Below the pieces are notes generated by a model. The model was given only the letters and a program-made list of their open reading frames with translations. It had not been told where the DNA came from and did no database searches. From UBA288 sp964461885 (GTDB taxonomy: Archaea; Halobacteriota; Methanomicrobia; Methanomicrobiales; Methanospirillaceae), in NCBI GenBank assembly GCA_964461885.1, contig CAYWVY010000044.1, positions 1-18,607 on the forward strand: 18,607 bases of DNA, written 5' to 3'. Made by a program: the position numbers and the translations under genes. Positions within the stretch are counted from its first letter, which is position 1. Each line of letters opens with the position of its first letter. Of the stretch, positions 1-6,961 are shown piece after piece.

Positions 1-180
1 CAGGCAACCCTAATTCCCGAATCAGAAAAGGCGTGATCGCGCTGGCCCGGTCATCTCCGATAGAGGGCCGGTAATATCAGGCCTGTGGTATCTCATCCGA
101 AGGGCGGAGAAACGGCCTCATGTCGAAGTTATGGGCGCCGGTCTACGTCGGTGGCGGACCGTGAACCAGGGGATGGGCGT

Positions 181-381
181 TCACTCGCCGAGCTTCCGTC
201 GAGCCTCGGCATCCTTCGCCTTGATCTGCGCATCGGCGTCGGCCTCGTGCACCGCGATCTTCGCGTCGGTCACGGCCTTGTGGGTCCCCACCTTGACATC
301 GTCGATGACTTCGTGGGCTGCTTCCTTCGCGTCATCGACGGCCTTGTTGAGCTTCACTTTCATACTGTCGCCTTCAGACAT
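181..381 (-). CDS. Small LEA-like protein made of 11-residue repeats
   Basis: This 66-aa protein is very hydrophilic and has no Cys, Trp, Tyr, Phe or Pro. After a short N-terminus it contains four consecutive 11-residue units (residues 13-23, 24-34, 35-45, 46-56) of the pattern charged-A/V-x-D-D/A-A/V-K/Q-x-x-x-H/K. Three units end in His. Such 11-mers are the hallmark of group 3 LEA proteins and related amphipathic helices that fold on drying or on membranes, so a stress-protective or membrane-surface role is inferred, not shown. The start at 381 was chosen because a TATA-like element (405-413) is centred about 28 bases upstream, which fits a leaderless mRNA. A second Met at residue 7 has a GAAGGCGA stretch before it and is an alternative start. 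It points away from the lipid kinase side of the window and has no evident operon partner. Confidence 0.75.
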   Translation of the reverse strand: MSEGDSMKVKLNKAVDDAKEAAHEVIDDVKVGTHKAVTDAKIAVHEADADAQIKAKDAEARRKLGE

Positions 382-404
382 AACGATGCGCTATCGCCTT
401 CGGG

Positions 405-413
405 GGATATAAT
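405..413 (-). promoter_or_regulatory. TATA box of the LEA-like gene
   Basis: The minus strand reads ATTATATCC here, centred about 28 bases before the ATG at 381. That is the usual archaeal TATA-to-start distance and predicts an mRNA that begins at or next to the start codon. Confidence 0.5.
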
Positions 414-572
414 GGTTCTTCCCCCCGACCGGGACGTGTCAGCCTCGCTGCAGCCGGCCGCTCCACGTGAAGCGCGGCAGTGCTGCGAGGCAATCCCGGT
501 TGTCCCGGATCATCCACGCCCCCCTGGCCCGCCACGGTTCGTCGAGGACCGGATGCTTGGGCCGCTCGTCAG

Positions 573-788
573 GTGCCTCCGGTTCATGGGCTGCGCGATG
601 CCCTGGGCGCCACCGAGCTCGGGCAGGACGGGCCGGCGGATCGCTCTCTCCACCGTCGTCGAGACCCAGGGGACGCCGCCTTCATCGGCGTGATCATCGA
701 AGCCCTCTCCTCCCTCACCGGAGTCGCCCGGGTTCTCCTGGCCTCGATGGTCGGGATCTCGGTCGTGCTGCTCGTCACCGGCGTGTAA
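573..788 (+). CDS. Possible small membrane protein (GTG start)
   Basis: I do not recognise this family. The frame is open to a TAA at 786-788 and the last 35 residues are strongly hydrophobic, with a run ending ARVLLASMVGISVVLLVTGV that could form one C-terminal membrane helix. The first half is hydrophilic and Arg/Asp rich. No gene on the other strand covers 573-774, so the hydrophobic tail is not simply the shadow of a coding sequence. It converges on the lipid kinase and overlaps its 3' end by 14 bases. The GTG at 573 is the best in-frame start I can see for a 71-aa product, but there is no clear ribosome site, and codon bias in high-GC DNA can create such ORFs by chance. Confidence 0.33.
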   Translation: MPPVHGLRDALGATELGQDGPADRSLHRRRDPGDAAFIGVIIEALSSLTGVARVLLASMVGISVVLLVTGV

Positions 789-1701
789 CGGGCCAGTCGG
801 GTTTGTGTGGGACCATCACCCGCAAAGCCCCGATCGCCACGGAGACCTCGACCGGCGTGGTCGGACCCCACTCCCCGTCGACGATCACGGACCTCGGCGG
901 GTCGGCCGTGATCGTAGCCCGTGCGACCCGGAACCGTCGGAGCTCGGGGTCACTGAGATGGCGGCCGAGGATAAACCGGATCCAGAATCGGATCCCCTGC
1001 CACCGGCTGCGTGAGGCGAGCGCGATCAGATCGAGCAAACCGTCGTCGAGACGGGCGTCGAGCGCGATTGACATGGTGCCGACGTAGGCGCCGTTCATGA
1101 CCATCAGGTGACGGGTCATGAACCGGTCCGATCCCTCCCCGGTCGTGATCGTGCAACAGAAGAGGCGCTGGCGGAGGATGTGCCCGGTCTCGTAAAAGAC
1201 GTAACCGAGCATGCCGATCCAACGCTTGACCGAGCTAGGCGTCGCATTGATCACAGCCCGTGGGTCCCCAATTGAGAGACTGTTGGCGAAATGCTTGCCG
1301 TCGATCAGCCCGAGGTCGACCGTGATCGACCGGCCGTATGCGATCGCATCGACCGCGCCCGCGAGGTCCATGGGCACGCCGACCGAGCGGGCGGAGTTGT
1401 TCGCGGTCCCGAGCGGCAGGATGCCGAGCACCACGTCGCGCCGGGCGACGGCGGGGAGCACGGCCCGGATCGTACCATCCCCGCCGCCGACGATGACGAG
1501 CGGCACCCCGTTGGAGACTGCGGCACGGACACGCTCGAACGCCTCGTCGGCCTCTTCGACCAGGTACTCCCCGACGAGACGGACGCCCTGGTCCTCGAGG
1601 AGCTGGCGTGCGGTCAGGAAGAGGCGCCGCCCGCGTCTGGCGCCGGCTCCGACGACGAGGACGGCCATCAACGGATCCCGCTCCGCTCCCGTCACGGCCA
1701 T
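775..1701 (-). CDS. Diacylglycerol kinase family lipid kinase (YegS/DgkB-like)
   Basis: A cytoplasmic kinase of the DAGK_cat/NAD-kinase-like superfamily, expected to phosphorylate a lipid alcohol such as a diacylglycerol or archaeol-type precursor; the true substrate is unknown. Seen in the 308-aa sequence: the nucleotide-binding GGGDGT motif at residues 72-77, the family motif PLGTANNSAR at 96-105, and a C-terminal DGEWG segment matching the conserved DGE of the family's beta-sandwich domain. Length is normal (about 300 aa). The ATG at 1701 abuts the Shine-Dalgarno sequence GGGAGGT with no spacing, so the GTG two codons later (1695), with a spacing of 6, is a better start on ribosome-site grounds; a Met at residue 12 is also possible. 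A TATA-like element lies at 1727-1737. Function as a lipid kinase is well supported, the substrate is not. Confidence 0.9.
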   Translation of the reverse strand: MAVTGAERDPLMAVLVVGAGARRGRRLFLTARQLLEDQGVRLVGEYLVEEADEAFERVRAAVSNGVPLVIVGGGDGTIRAVLPAVARRDVVLGILPLGTANNSARSVGVPMDLAGAVDAIAYGRSITVDLGLIDGKHFANSLSIGDPRAVINATPSSVKRWIGMLGYVFYETGHILRQRLFCCTITTGEGSDRFMTRHLMVMNGAYVGTMSIALDARLDDGLLDLIALASRSRWQGIRFWIRFILGRHLSDPELRRFRVARATITADPPRSVIVDGEWGPTTPVEVSVAIGALRVMVPHKPDWPVTRR

Positions 1702-1726
1702 ACCTCCCCCAATGCCATGAGAACGA

Positions 1727-1737
1727 GATAAATATTC
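1727..1737 (-). promoter_or_regulatory. TATA box of the lipid kinase gene
   Basis: The minus strand reads GAATATTTATC, centred near 1732. A start site about 26 bases downstream falls near 1706. The short transcript leader would then just include the GGGAGGT ribosome site, in agreement with initiation at the GTG at 1695. Confidence 0.5.
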
Positions 1738-2289
1738 GCACGGTCCCGGGACGAGAAGATCGAGTCCTCCGCCTTAGGTAGGGGTATCGCTCCGCAGCCC
1801 GATCTCCATGGGAAAGTGTGCCACCCGTGGTCCTTCCACAAATTTTCACACCTGTTGCCCATCGACGAAATAATGGGTGCGGCCCCAGCGCTCCGCCCTG
1901 AACGGAGCTGTCTCGGCATCGACGGGTGTCCCCTATACAGGGTCCAGAACTTTCATGCCAGTCTCCCTCGTCTGCCGGTTCTTTCGAGGAATTGTACCCC
2001 CAGTAGTCGAGCGGTCGCGGAGAGTTCGTCGATCGCCCTGCTCAGCTCCCCTGATGTGCGTTCCTCGAACGTTTGGACGGGCATCAGGGGGGTAGTAATA
2101 TCTTACGACCGCCGCCGCAGCGGCTCTTCGCCGGGAAGCCCAGGGGGAATGTTCTGCGGGACCTGATACATCCCGAAAAAAATGAGACGGGTGTTATATC
2201 GCTGAAAGAGCGGCAGGAATTAACGATCTTTCGCGTCTGCGCAGTCACCCTCATCGGGCAGCCCCAAGCCCGGTACGGCCACCTCAATC
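1738..2289. other. Long intergenic region between divergent genes
   Basis: Apart from the doubtful 43-aa ORF, I see no gene here. It holds a 6-bp inverted repeat GCTCCG/CGGAGC (1890-1895 and 1903-1908) and an AT-rich patch TGTTATATC near 2188-2200 that could be a distal promoter reading toward the ATPase. Confidence 0.4.
1953..2084 (-). CDS. Doubtful 43-aa ORF
   Basis: A short minus-strand ORF from an ATG at 2084 to a TGA at 1953. The product is charged and could form an amphipathic helix (it contains FEERTSGELSRAIDELSATA), with an Arg-rich C-terminus. No ribosome site is visible and the nearest AT-rich element (around 2095-2104) is too close for a standard TATA box. It is the only protein-like reading I see in the 640-bp stretch between the lipid kinase and the proton ATPase. 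No family recognised. Confidence 0.22.
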   Translation of the reverse strand: MPVQTFEERTSGELSRAIDELSATARLLGVQFLERTGRRGRLA

Positions 2290-2298
2290 TTTTTATAG
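2290..2298 (+). promoter_or_regulatory. TATA box of the proton ATPase gene
   Basis: TTTTTATAG, the same 9-mer as in front of the DUF488 gene (17645-17653). A transcript would start near 2321, giving a leader of about 25 bases before the ATG at 2346. Confidence 0.55.
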
Positions 2299-2345
2299 CG
2301 AAATAGCGATCTGCTCACGAGGCGTCTGTCGGGCGCCTCTATGGC

Positions 2346-4787
2346 ATGGTCATGGCGTCGGAGAACGCAATCGCGGAAGAGGAGTCCCCTGTGCCGGAGA
2401 AGGAAGTGGCGCCGGACCGACACGGTCTCTCCCGAGAGGAAGTCGAGGCGCGCCGGCAGCAGTACGGCTGGAACGACCTCCCCGAGGAGAAGAAGAACCC
2501 GCTCCGCAAGCTCGTCGGCTACTTCTGGGGCCCCATCCCCTGGATGATCGAGGCCGCGGTCGTCCTCTCGGCCGTGATCCAGCACTGGGAGGACTTCGCG
2601 ATCATCCTCTTCCTCCTTCTCGTCAATGCGGTCGTCGGGTTCTACCAGGAGAGGAAGGCCGAGAACGCGATCGAGCTGTTGAAGAAGCGCCTGGCCCCGA
2701 ACGCCCGTGTGTTCCGCGACGGCACGTGGACACAGCTCCCGGCCCGCGAGCTCGTGCCGGGGGATCTCGTACACGTCCGGCTCGGCGACATCGTGCCGGC
2801 CGACCTCCGGGTTGCCCCGGGCGGCTACCTCTCGCTCGACCAGTCGGCCCTGACCGGCGAATCTCTCCCGGTCGAGCGGAATGCCGGGGAGGAGGCCTAC
2901 TCGGGCTCACTCGTCCGCCAGGGCGAGGCGGACGGGGTGGTCACGAAGATCGGCCTCTCGACGCTCTTCGGGAAGACGACGAGGCTCCTGCAGGAGAAGC
3001 CGCCCCAGAGCCACTTCCAGCAGGCGGTCGTGCGTATCGGCAATTATCTGATCATCCTCGCCGGCGTCCTCGTGGGGATCGTTGTCGCGGCCGCGCTCCT
3101 GCGGTCCGAGCCCATACTCCAGACGCTCCAGTTCGCCCTCATCCTGGTCGTGGCGGCGATCCCGGCGGCGCTTCCGGCCGTGCTGACCGTCTCGCTCGCT
3201 GTCGGCGCATCTGCGCTCGCACGACGTGAGGCAATCGTGAGTCGGCTGACCGCGATCGAGGAGATGGCCGGCATGGACCTCCTCTGCTCGGACAAGACCG
3301 GGACGATCACGCAGAACTCGATCAGCGTCGCCGGTGTCAAGCCGTCGCAGGGAACCAGTGAGGAGGAGGTGCTGGCCGCGGCGGCCTTCGCTTCGAGCAC
3401 CGCGAGCGCCGACCCGATCGACACGGCGATCCTGGCGAGAGCCGGCACGGCCGAAGGGACGGTGATCAAATTTGTCCCGTTCGACCCGGTGCCGAAGTAT
3501 TCAAAGGCCACGGTGCAGGGTCCGAACGGCACGGCCTACGAGGCCGCGAAGGGGGCTCCGCAGGTGATCGCGGCCCTCTGCAAGCTCACCCGGAGTGAGC
3601 TGAAGCGCGTCGACGACGCGGTCAGCGCCCTTGCGGGGAAGGGTTACCGGGCGCTCGGCGTCGGCCGGACGGAGGCTGGCGGCACCTGGCGGTACCTCGG
3701 AACAATCGGTCTCTTCGACCCCCCGCGGGGGGACTCGGCTGCGACCCTCGCTCGGGCGCGGGAGCTCGGGGTCGAGGTGAAGATGGTGACCGGCGATCAC
3801 GTCGCGATCGCCCGGGAGGTCGCGGCCACGGTCGGGCTCGGCCCGGCCTTCATCACCCAGAACGAGTTCGTCTCGGGTGAAGGGCCGGACGCGCTTGCGC
3901 AGCTCGAGGCGGCCGATGGCTTCGCCGAGGTCTTCCCAGACGCCAAGTACCATATCGTGAAGGTCCTGCAGGCGGGGGGCCACATCGTCGGCATGACCGG
4001 CGACGGCGTCAACGACGCTCCCGCCCTCCGCGCGGCCGACGCCGGTATCGCCGTGGCAGGCGCGACGGACGCGGCCAAGTCAGCGGCCGACGTGGTCCTG
4101 ACGCAGCCCGGACTCTCGGTCATCATCGACGCGATCGAGCAGAGCCGGATGATCTTCCGGCGCATGGAGAGCTATGCCGTCTACCGGATCGCCGAGACCA
4201 CGCGGGTCCTCTTCTTCCTCACCGCCTGTATCCTCCTATTAAACTTCTACCCCGTGACCGCCGTGATGATCGTGGTGCTCGCGATCGTTAACGACATCCC
4301 GATCATGGCGATTGCGTACGACAACGCGGAGGTCTCACCCTGGCCCGTGCGGTGGCAGATGAACCACATTCTGGAGCTCGCGACGATCCTGGGTCTCCTT
4401 GGCGTGATCGAGTCCTTCATCTTTCTCTGGATCGCGAGGGAGTACTACCAACTCCCTCCCGGCGTCGTCCAGACCCTGATCTTCCTGAAGCTAGCCGTGG
4501 CCGGCCACCTGACCATCTACCTCGCCCGGACCGGGCAGCACCACTTCTGGGAGCGCCCCCTCCCCGCGCCCGTGCTCTTCGTTGCCACCGAGGCCACACA
4601 GGTCGCGGCCACCCTCCTTGCGATCTTCGGCGTCTTCATGACGGCCGTGAGCGTGGTCCCCGCGTTCCTGGTCTGGGGGTTCGCGATTGTCTGCTTCCTC
4701 GTGAACGACCTGGTCAAGGTGGTGCTCTTTCGGAGGATCCACCCCTACACGGCGCCCCCCGTCGAAGCAGGGGCGAGCGCCGGGTAG
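2346..4787 (+). CDS. Plasma-membrane-type P-type H+-ATPase
   Basis: An 813-aa P-type ATPase of the proton-pump (P3A) group. It would hydrolyse ATP to export H+ across the cell membrane, adding to or regulating the ion gradient. Seen in order: N-terminal cation ATPase segment with the LSREEVEARRQQYGWN pattern (about 28-43), first membrane hairpin (about 60-105), actuator domain with TGES (170-173), second hairpin (about 225-290), phosphorylation motif DKTGT with the acceptor Asp at 316, nucleotide-binding KGAP, the MVTGDH segment from 480, the hinge TGDGVNDAP (551-559), and a hydrophobic C-terminal block of several helices. All catalytic motifs are intact and length matches archaeal homologues of about 800 aa. 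There is no strong ribosome site; ATGs at 2341 (another frame), 2346 and 2352 leave the exact start open by two codons. Substrate H+ rather than another cation follows from overall family resemblance, not from a test. Confidence 0.93.
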   Translation: MVMASENAIAEEESPVPEKEVAPDRHGLSREEVEARRQQYGWNDLPEEKKNPLRKLVGYFWGPIPWMIEAAVVLSAVIQHWEDFAIILFLLLVNAVVGFYQERKAENAIELLKKRLAPNARVFRDGTWTQLPARELVPGDLVHVRLGDIVPADLRVAPGGYLSLDQSALTGESLPVERNAGEEAYSGSLVRQGEADGVVTKIGLSTLFGKTTRLLQEKPPQSHFQQAVVRIGNYLIILAGVLVGIVVAAALLRSEPILQTLQFALILVVAAIPAALPAVLTVSLAVGASALARREAIVSRLTAIEEMAGMDLLCSDKTGTITQNSISVAGVKPSQGTSEEEVLAAAAFASSTASADPIDTAILARAGTAEGTVIKFVPFDPVPKYSKATVQGPNGTAYEAAKGAPQVIAALCKLTRSELKRVDDAVSALAGKGYRALGVGRTEAGGTWRYLGTIGLFDPPRGDSAATLARARELGVEVKMVTGDHVAIAREVAATVGLGPAFITQNEFVSGEGPDALAQLEAADGFAEVFPDAKYHIVKVLQAGGHIVGMTGDGVNDAPALRAADAGIAVAGATDAAKSAADVVLTQPGLSVIIDAIEQSRMIFRRMESYAVYRIAETTRVLFFLTACILLLNFYPVTAVMIVVLAIVNDIPIMAIAYDNAEVSPWPVRWQMNHILELATILGLLGVIESFIFLWIAREYYQLPPGVVQTLIFLKLAVAGHLTIYLARTGQHHFWERPLPAPVLFVATEATQVAATLLAIFGVFMTAVSVVPAFLVWGFAIVCFLVNDLVKVVLFRRIHPYTAPPVEAGASAG

Positions 4788-4827
4788 GGGAGATACGCGG
4801 TATTGCGCGGGACGGCTAAGGGCATAC

Positions 4828-4838
4828 CTATTTATATC
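4828..4838 (+). promoter_or_regulatory. TATA box of the hemerythrin gene
   Basis: CTATTTATATC lies in an otherwise GC-rich 117-bp gap. The predicted start near 4860 gives a leader of about 45 bases that contains the GGAG ribosome site before 4905, so the hemerythrin gene is probably transcribed apart from the ATPase. Confidence 0.55.
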
Positions 4839-4904
4839 CGCCATCCGTAGTGACGACCCGTCAGGAGCCAGGGGCTGGCCTGATCGATTCCCGGAGAACT
4901 GGAT

Positions 4905-5519
4905 ATGGCGACAACGATTGGAGAGTTCATCAAACGCGACCACGACGACTTTCGCCTGATGATCGAGCGGCTCATGGACAGCACCGTCGACGAGGTGGCG
5001 ATCCGGGAGGAGGTCTACCCGTTCCTCATGGGCCGCGTCCACGCCCACCACGTGGCCGAGGAGGCGGCCATCTTCCCGCAGATGGAGAAGCTGCCTGCAC
5101 TGATGCCGATCACCCTCGTCCTGATCGAGGAGCACCGGAGCATGGACATGCTCGCTGGGGACCTCGCCGGGACGCCGACGGACTCACGGCTCTGGCGTCC
5201 GCGCGTCTTTCCATTCTACGACGTGATCAGCCGCCACTGGGCGAGGGAGGAGGCGGATGTCTTTCCTCATGCGCCGTGGCACTTCTCCCCGGAGGCCCTC
5301 GAGGCGGCCGGGCGGGAGTTCGAGCGGGTGCTCCAGCGGGAATGGGGGATCAAGGGGCTGCACGGCGGGCTGCCGCCGGCAATTGGCGGCGCGTACCGTA
5401 AGGACGGCGTGGATATCGAGGATCAAGGGGCTGCACGGCGGGCTGCCGCCGGCAATGCAGAGGAGGTGACAGAGATGGACACGTTTGAGACGGCCCTCCA
5501 GCGCGCGGACCAGGAAAAG
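4905..5519 (+). CDS. Hemerythrin HHE-domain protein, 3' end disturbed and open into gap
   Basis: A four-helix di-iron protein of the hemerythrin/HHE family, probably binding or sensing O2, NO or iron in the cytoplasm. Candidate iron ligands are visible as H13 (RDHDDF), H46/H48/H49 with E52/E53 (HAHHVAEEAAIFP), H77 (EEHRSMD), and H111 with E115 (HWAREEADVFP). A GGAG ribosome site precedes the ATG. The domain ends near residue 147. After that a 36-bp repeat (5348-5383, again at 5421-5456, offset 73) shifts the frame, so the ORF reads through the ATG of the next gene (5475) into the N spacer. If reading instead switched frame at the second repeat copy, the protein would end GLHGGLPPAMQRR at a TGA at 5467-5469, six bases before that ATG, a normal operon junction. 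The natural C-terminus is therefore uncertain; the HHE assignment is firm. Confidence 0.88.
5348..5383 (+). repeat. 36-bp direct repeat, copy 1
   Basis: Identical to 5421-5456. The two copies are separated by 37 unique bases, so the offset is 73, not a multiple of three, and the second copy is read in another frame. Confidence 0.9.
5421..5456 (+). repeat. 36-bp direct repeat, copy 2
   Basis: Exact copy of 5348-5383. In the frame used by copy 1 this copy leads to a TGA at 5467-5469, directly upstream of the next gene's start. Confidence 0.9.
5465..5519 (+). repeat. 55-bp contig-end duplication, left copy
   Basis: The last 55 bases before the N spacer are identical to 5620-5674 just after it. 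They contain the start of the DUF2769 gene (ATG at 5475) preceded by the ribosome site AGGAGGTGA at 5461-5469. This looks like one genomic sequence present at both contig ends. Confidence 0.9.
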
Positions 5520-5619
5520 NNNNNNNNNNNNNNNNNNNNNNNNNNNNNNNNNNNNNNNNNNNNNNNNNNNNNNNNNNNNNNNNNNNNNNNNNNNNNNNNN
5601 NNNNNNNNNNNNNNNNNNN
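5520..5619. other. Assembly gap (100 N)
   Basis: Exactly 100 Ns, a conventional scaffold spacer of unknown true length. Because both flanks carry the same 55 bp, the true gap may be zero or negative. Confidence 0.98.
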
Positions 5620-5674
5620 GGTGACAGAGATGGACACGTTTGAGACGGCCCTCCAGCGCGCGGACCAGGAAAAG
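5620..5674 (+). repeat. 55-bp contig-end duplication, right copy
   Basis: Exact copy of 5465-5519. Here the bases upstream are Ns, so only the last part of the ribosome site (GGTGA) is present. Confidence 0.9.
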
Positions 5675-5902
5675 CTGCGGCTGGATTGTATCTGCCCGGA
5701 GTGCCCGACGTACACGGACTGTGCCCGGGACGCACAGGAGCTGCTCTACTGCGTCGTCGGCCGGAGTGCCCGCTGCATCACCGAGGATCTCGGCTGCATC
5801 TGCCCGGGCTGCCCGGTCACAGCAGAGCTCGGCCTCGTCCACCTGACCTTCTGCATCGAGGGGAGTGAGCCCGAGCAGCGCTCTGCCGAGAAGCCCGACT
5901 GA
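5630..5902 (+). CDS. DUF2769 cysteine-rich protein
   Basis: This 90-aa protein has ten cysteines (20, 22, 25, 31, 41, 49, 56, 58, 61, 75). They fall in two similar modules, CICPECP...C...ELLYC and CICPGCPV...FC, the pattern of the DUF2769 family known from methanogens and other anaerobes. The role is unknown; clustered Cys suggests metal or Fe-S binding. The ATG at 5630 is chosen over the GTG at 5621 because the duplicated left flank shows a strong AGGAGGTGA ribosome site 5 bases before the same ATG (5475). With the gap collapsed, the gene would start right after the hemerythrin gene and be co-transcribed with it, suggesting a shared redox or oxygen-related role (inference). In the sequence as given it also lies in frame with the hemerythrin ORF, but the strong internal ribosome site argues for a separate protein. 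Confidence 0.85.
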   Translation: MDTFETALQRADQEKLRLDCICPECPTYTDCARDAQELLYCVVGRSARCITEDLGCICPGCPVTAELGLVHLTFCIEGSEPEQRSAEKPD

Positions 5903-6913
5903 TCGCTCTGCCGGGGAAGCAGTGCACGATCGGCGTGAGCCGGTCGGGATGACCGACGGGGCCGGCTGCAGGGCCCGATGTGTCGGAGCAGGCACGGTGA
6001 CCTGAGAAGGAGAGGACGAGGTGTCCGCGAGCCATGAGCGATCTCCTGCCGATCCCGCCTGTGTTCATGCCCGGGGCAGCTCTGCCCCTGTCGGGCCCGG
6101 GGGATTAACCTGCGCTGAAGCTGCCGTACCCGGTTTACGAGTTCCTCCTCTGGGCGGAGAACTTTTCCTTCCTCCCCTCTCATCGAAGCTGCAGCGGATA
6201 ATGGTCTCCGAGGTGCCAGGGCCGTCCACGCTGGTGGCACAGTCAGTCGGCTGCCGGTGACGCACCGATCTCGCGACATCCTCCGGCGATGCGAATGCAC
6301 CAGCGGGATACGGACCGGTCAGCACACCAGAATCCCGATAAAGGATCAGCACCCCGAGCATCAATGGGCCTCGCTCATCATTCGGACATGACCCTGTCCG
6401 AGGCGAACGGGTGCGTCACCCCATCATTGGCAGCGACCAGGACCGATGACGCTGTGGGGGGAGATCGGCATCCCCCCAACAATGAAGTACGGAAATGGAT
6501 AGGAACGGCACCGACCCTTGTCCGCAGTTCAGGAAGAGCAAACCAGGAGGGGGCGCGGGCGTCCGCTCGAAGAGCCAGCATACCTTCAAGCGAACAGGGG
6601 GTGAGGGGAATACACCCCCTTCTCGTTGTTGTGCCACCCGGCGCTGCCGTAGAAATCGGCGGCTCCATTGTCTGCCCCGAGAGGAATGGTGTCTCCCGAG
6701 TCCTACCTCTCTATGCCTCGCGACGATGGCGGTGCCGGTTGAAGAGACCCTCGTTATTACCGACCTGAACACCCCGCTGCCGTAGAACCGCTCGCGATGC
6801 TGTGATTTTTATCCGTAGCCATTGCAAACGACGTCTCCTTCGGATTCCCTGGTACTTTCGACGGCTTTGATATGGCGCATTGGGATCTATCATGCCCTAA
6901 ATGGGTCTTTATG
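5903..6913. other. About 1 kb without a convincing gene, hairpin-rich
   Basis: Frames in this stretch are short and do not look like proteins. Perfect hairpins occur at 6073-6088 (GGGGCAG/CTGCCCC), 6382-6401 (TCGGACA/TGTCCGA, loop 6), 6455-6478 (TGGGGGGA/TCCCCCCA, loop 8) and 6596-6620 (AGGGGGTG/CACCCCCT, loop 9). A 13-base word, CGCTGCCGTAGAA, occurs twice (near 6642 and 6775). A 24-codon ORF (6033-6107), followed after one TAA by 30 more protein-like codons, could be a decayed gene. The last 120 bases turn AT-rich before the next promoter. Confidence 0.5.
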
Positions 6914-6939
6914 GTATTTATAAAATAAACTATTTATCC
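6914..6939 (+). promoter_or_regulatory. Tandem TATA boxes before the PQQ-type dehydrogenase
   Basis: Two TATA-like elements, TATTTATAAAATA (6915-6927) and CTATTTATCC (6930-6939). The second is centred about 27 bases before the ATG at 6962 and predicts a leaderless mRNA; the first would give a leader of about 15-20 bases. Confidence 0.55.
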
Positions 6940-6961
6940 TACGAAGACACTATGGCGCTGC

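Noticed and set aside
1..180. Possible gene at the left edge
   Set aside because: Only short frames are present; the longest plus-strand reading (from 85) is not protein-like and is partly the shadow of the LEA-like gene.
4905..5902. A true hemerythrin-DUF2769 fusion protein
   Set aside because: The strong ribosome site directly before the DUF2769 ATG and the stop codon in the repeat-corrected frame favour two proteins; kept only as a finding to test.
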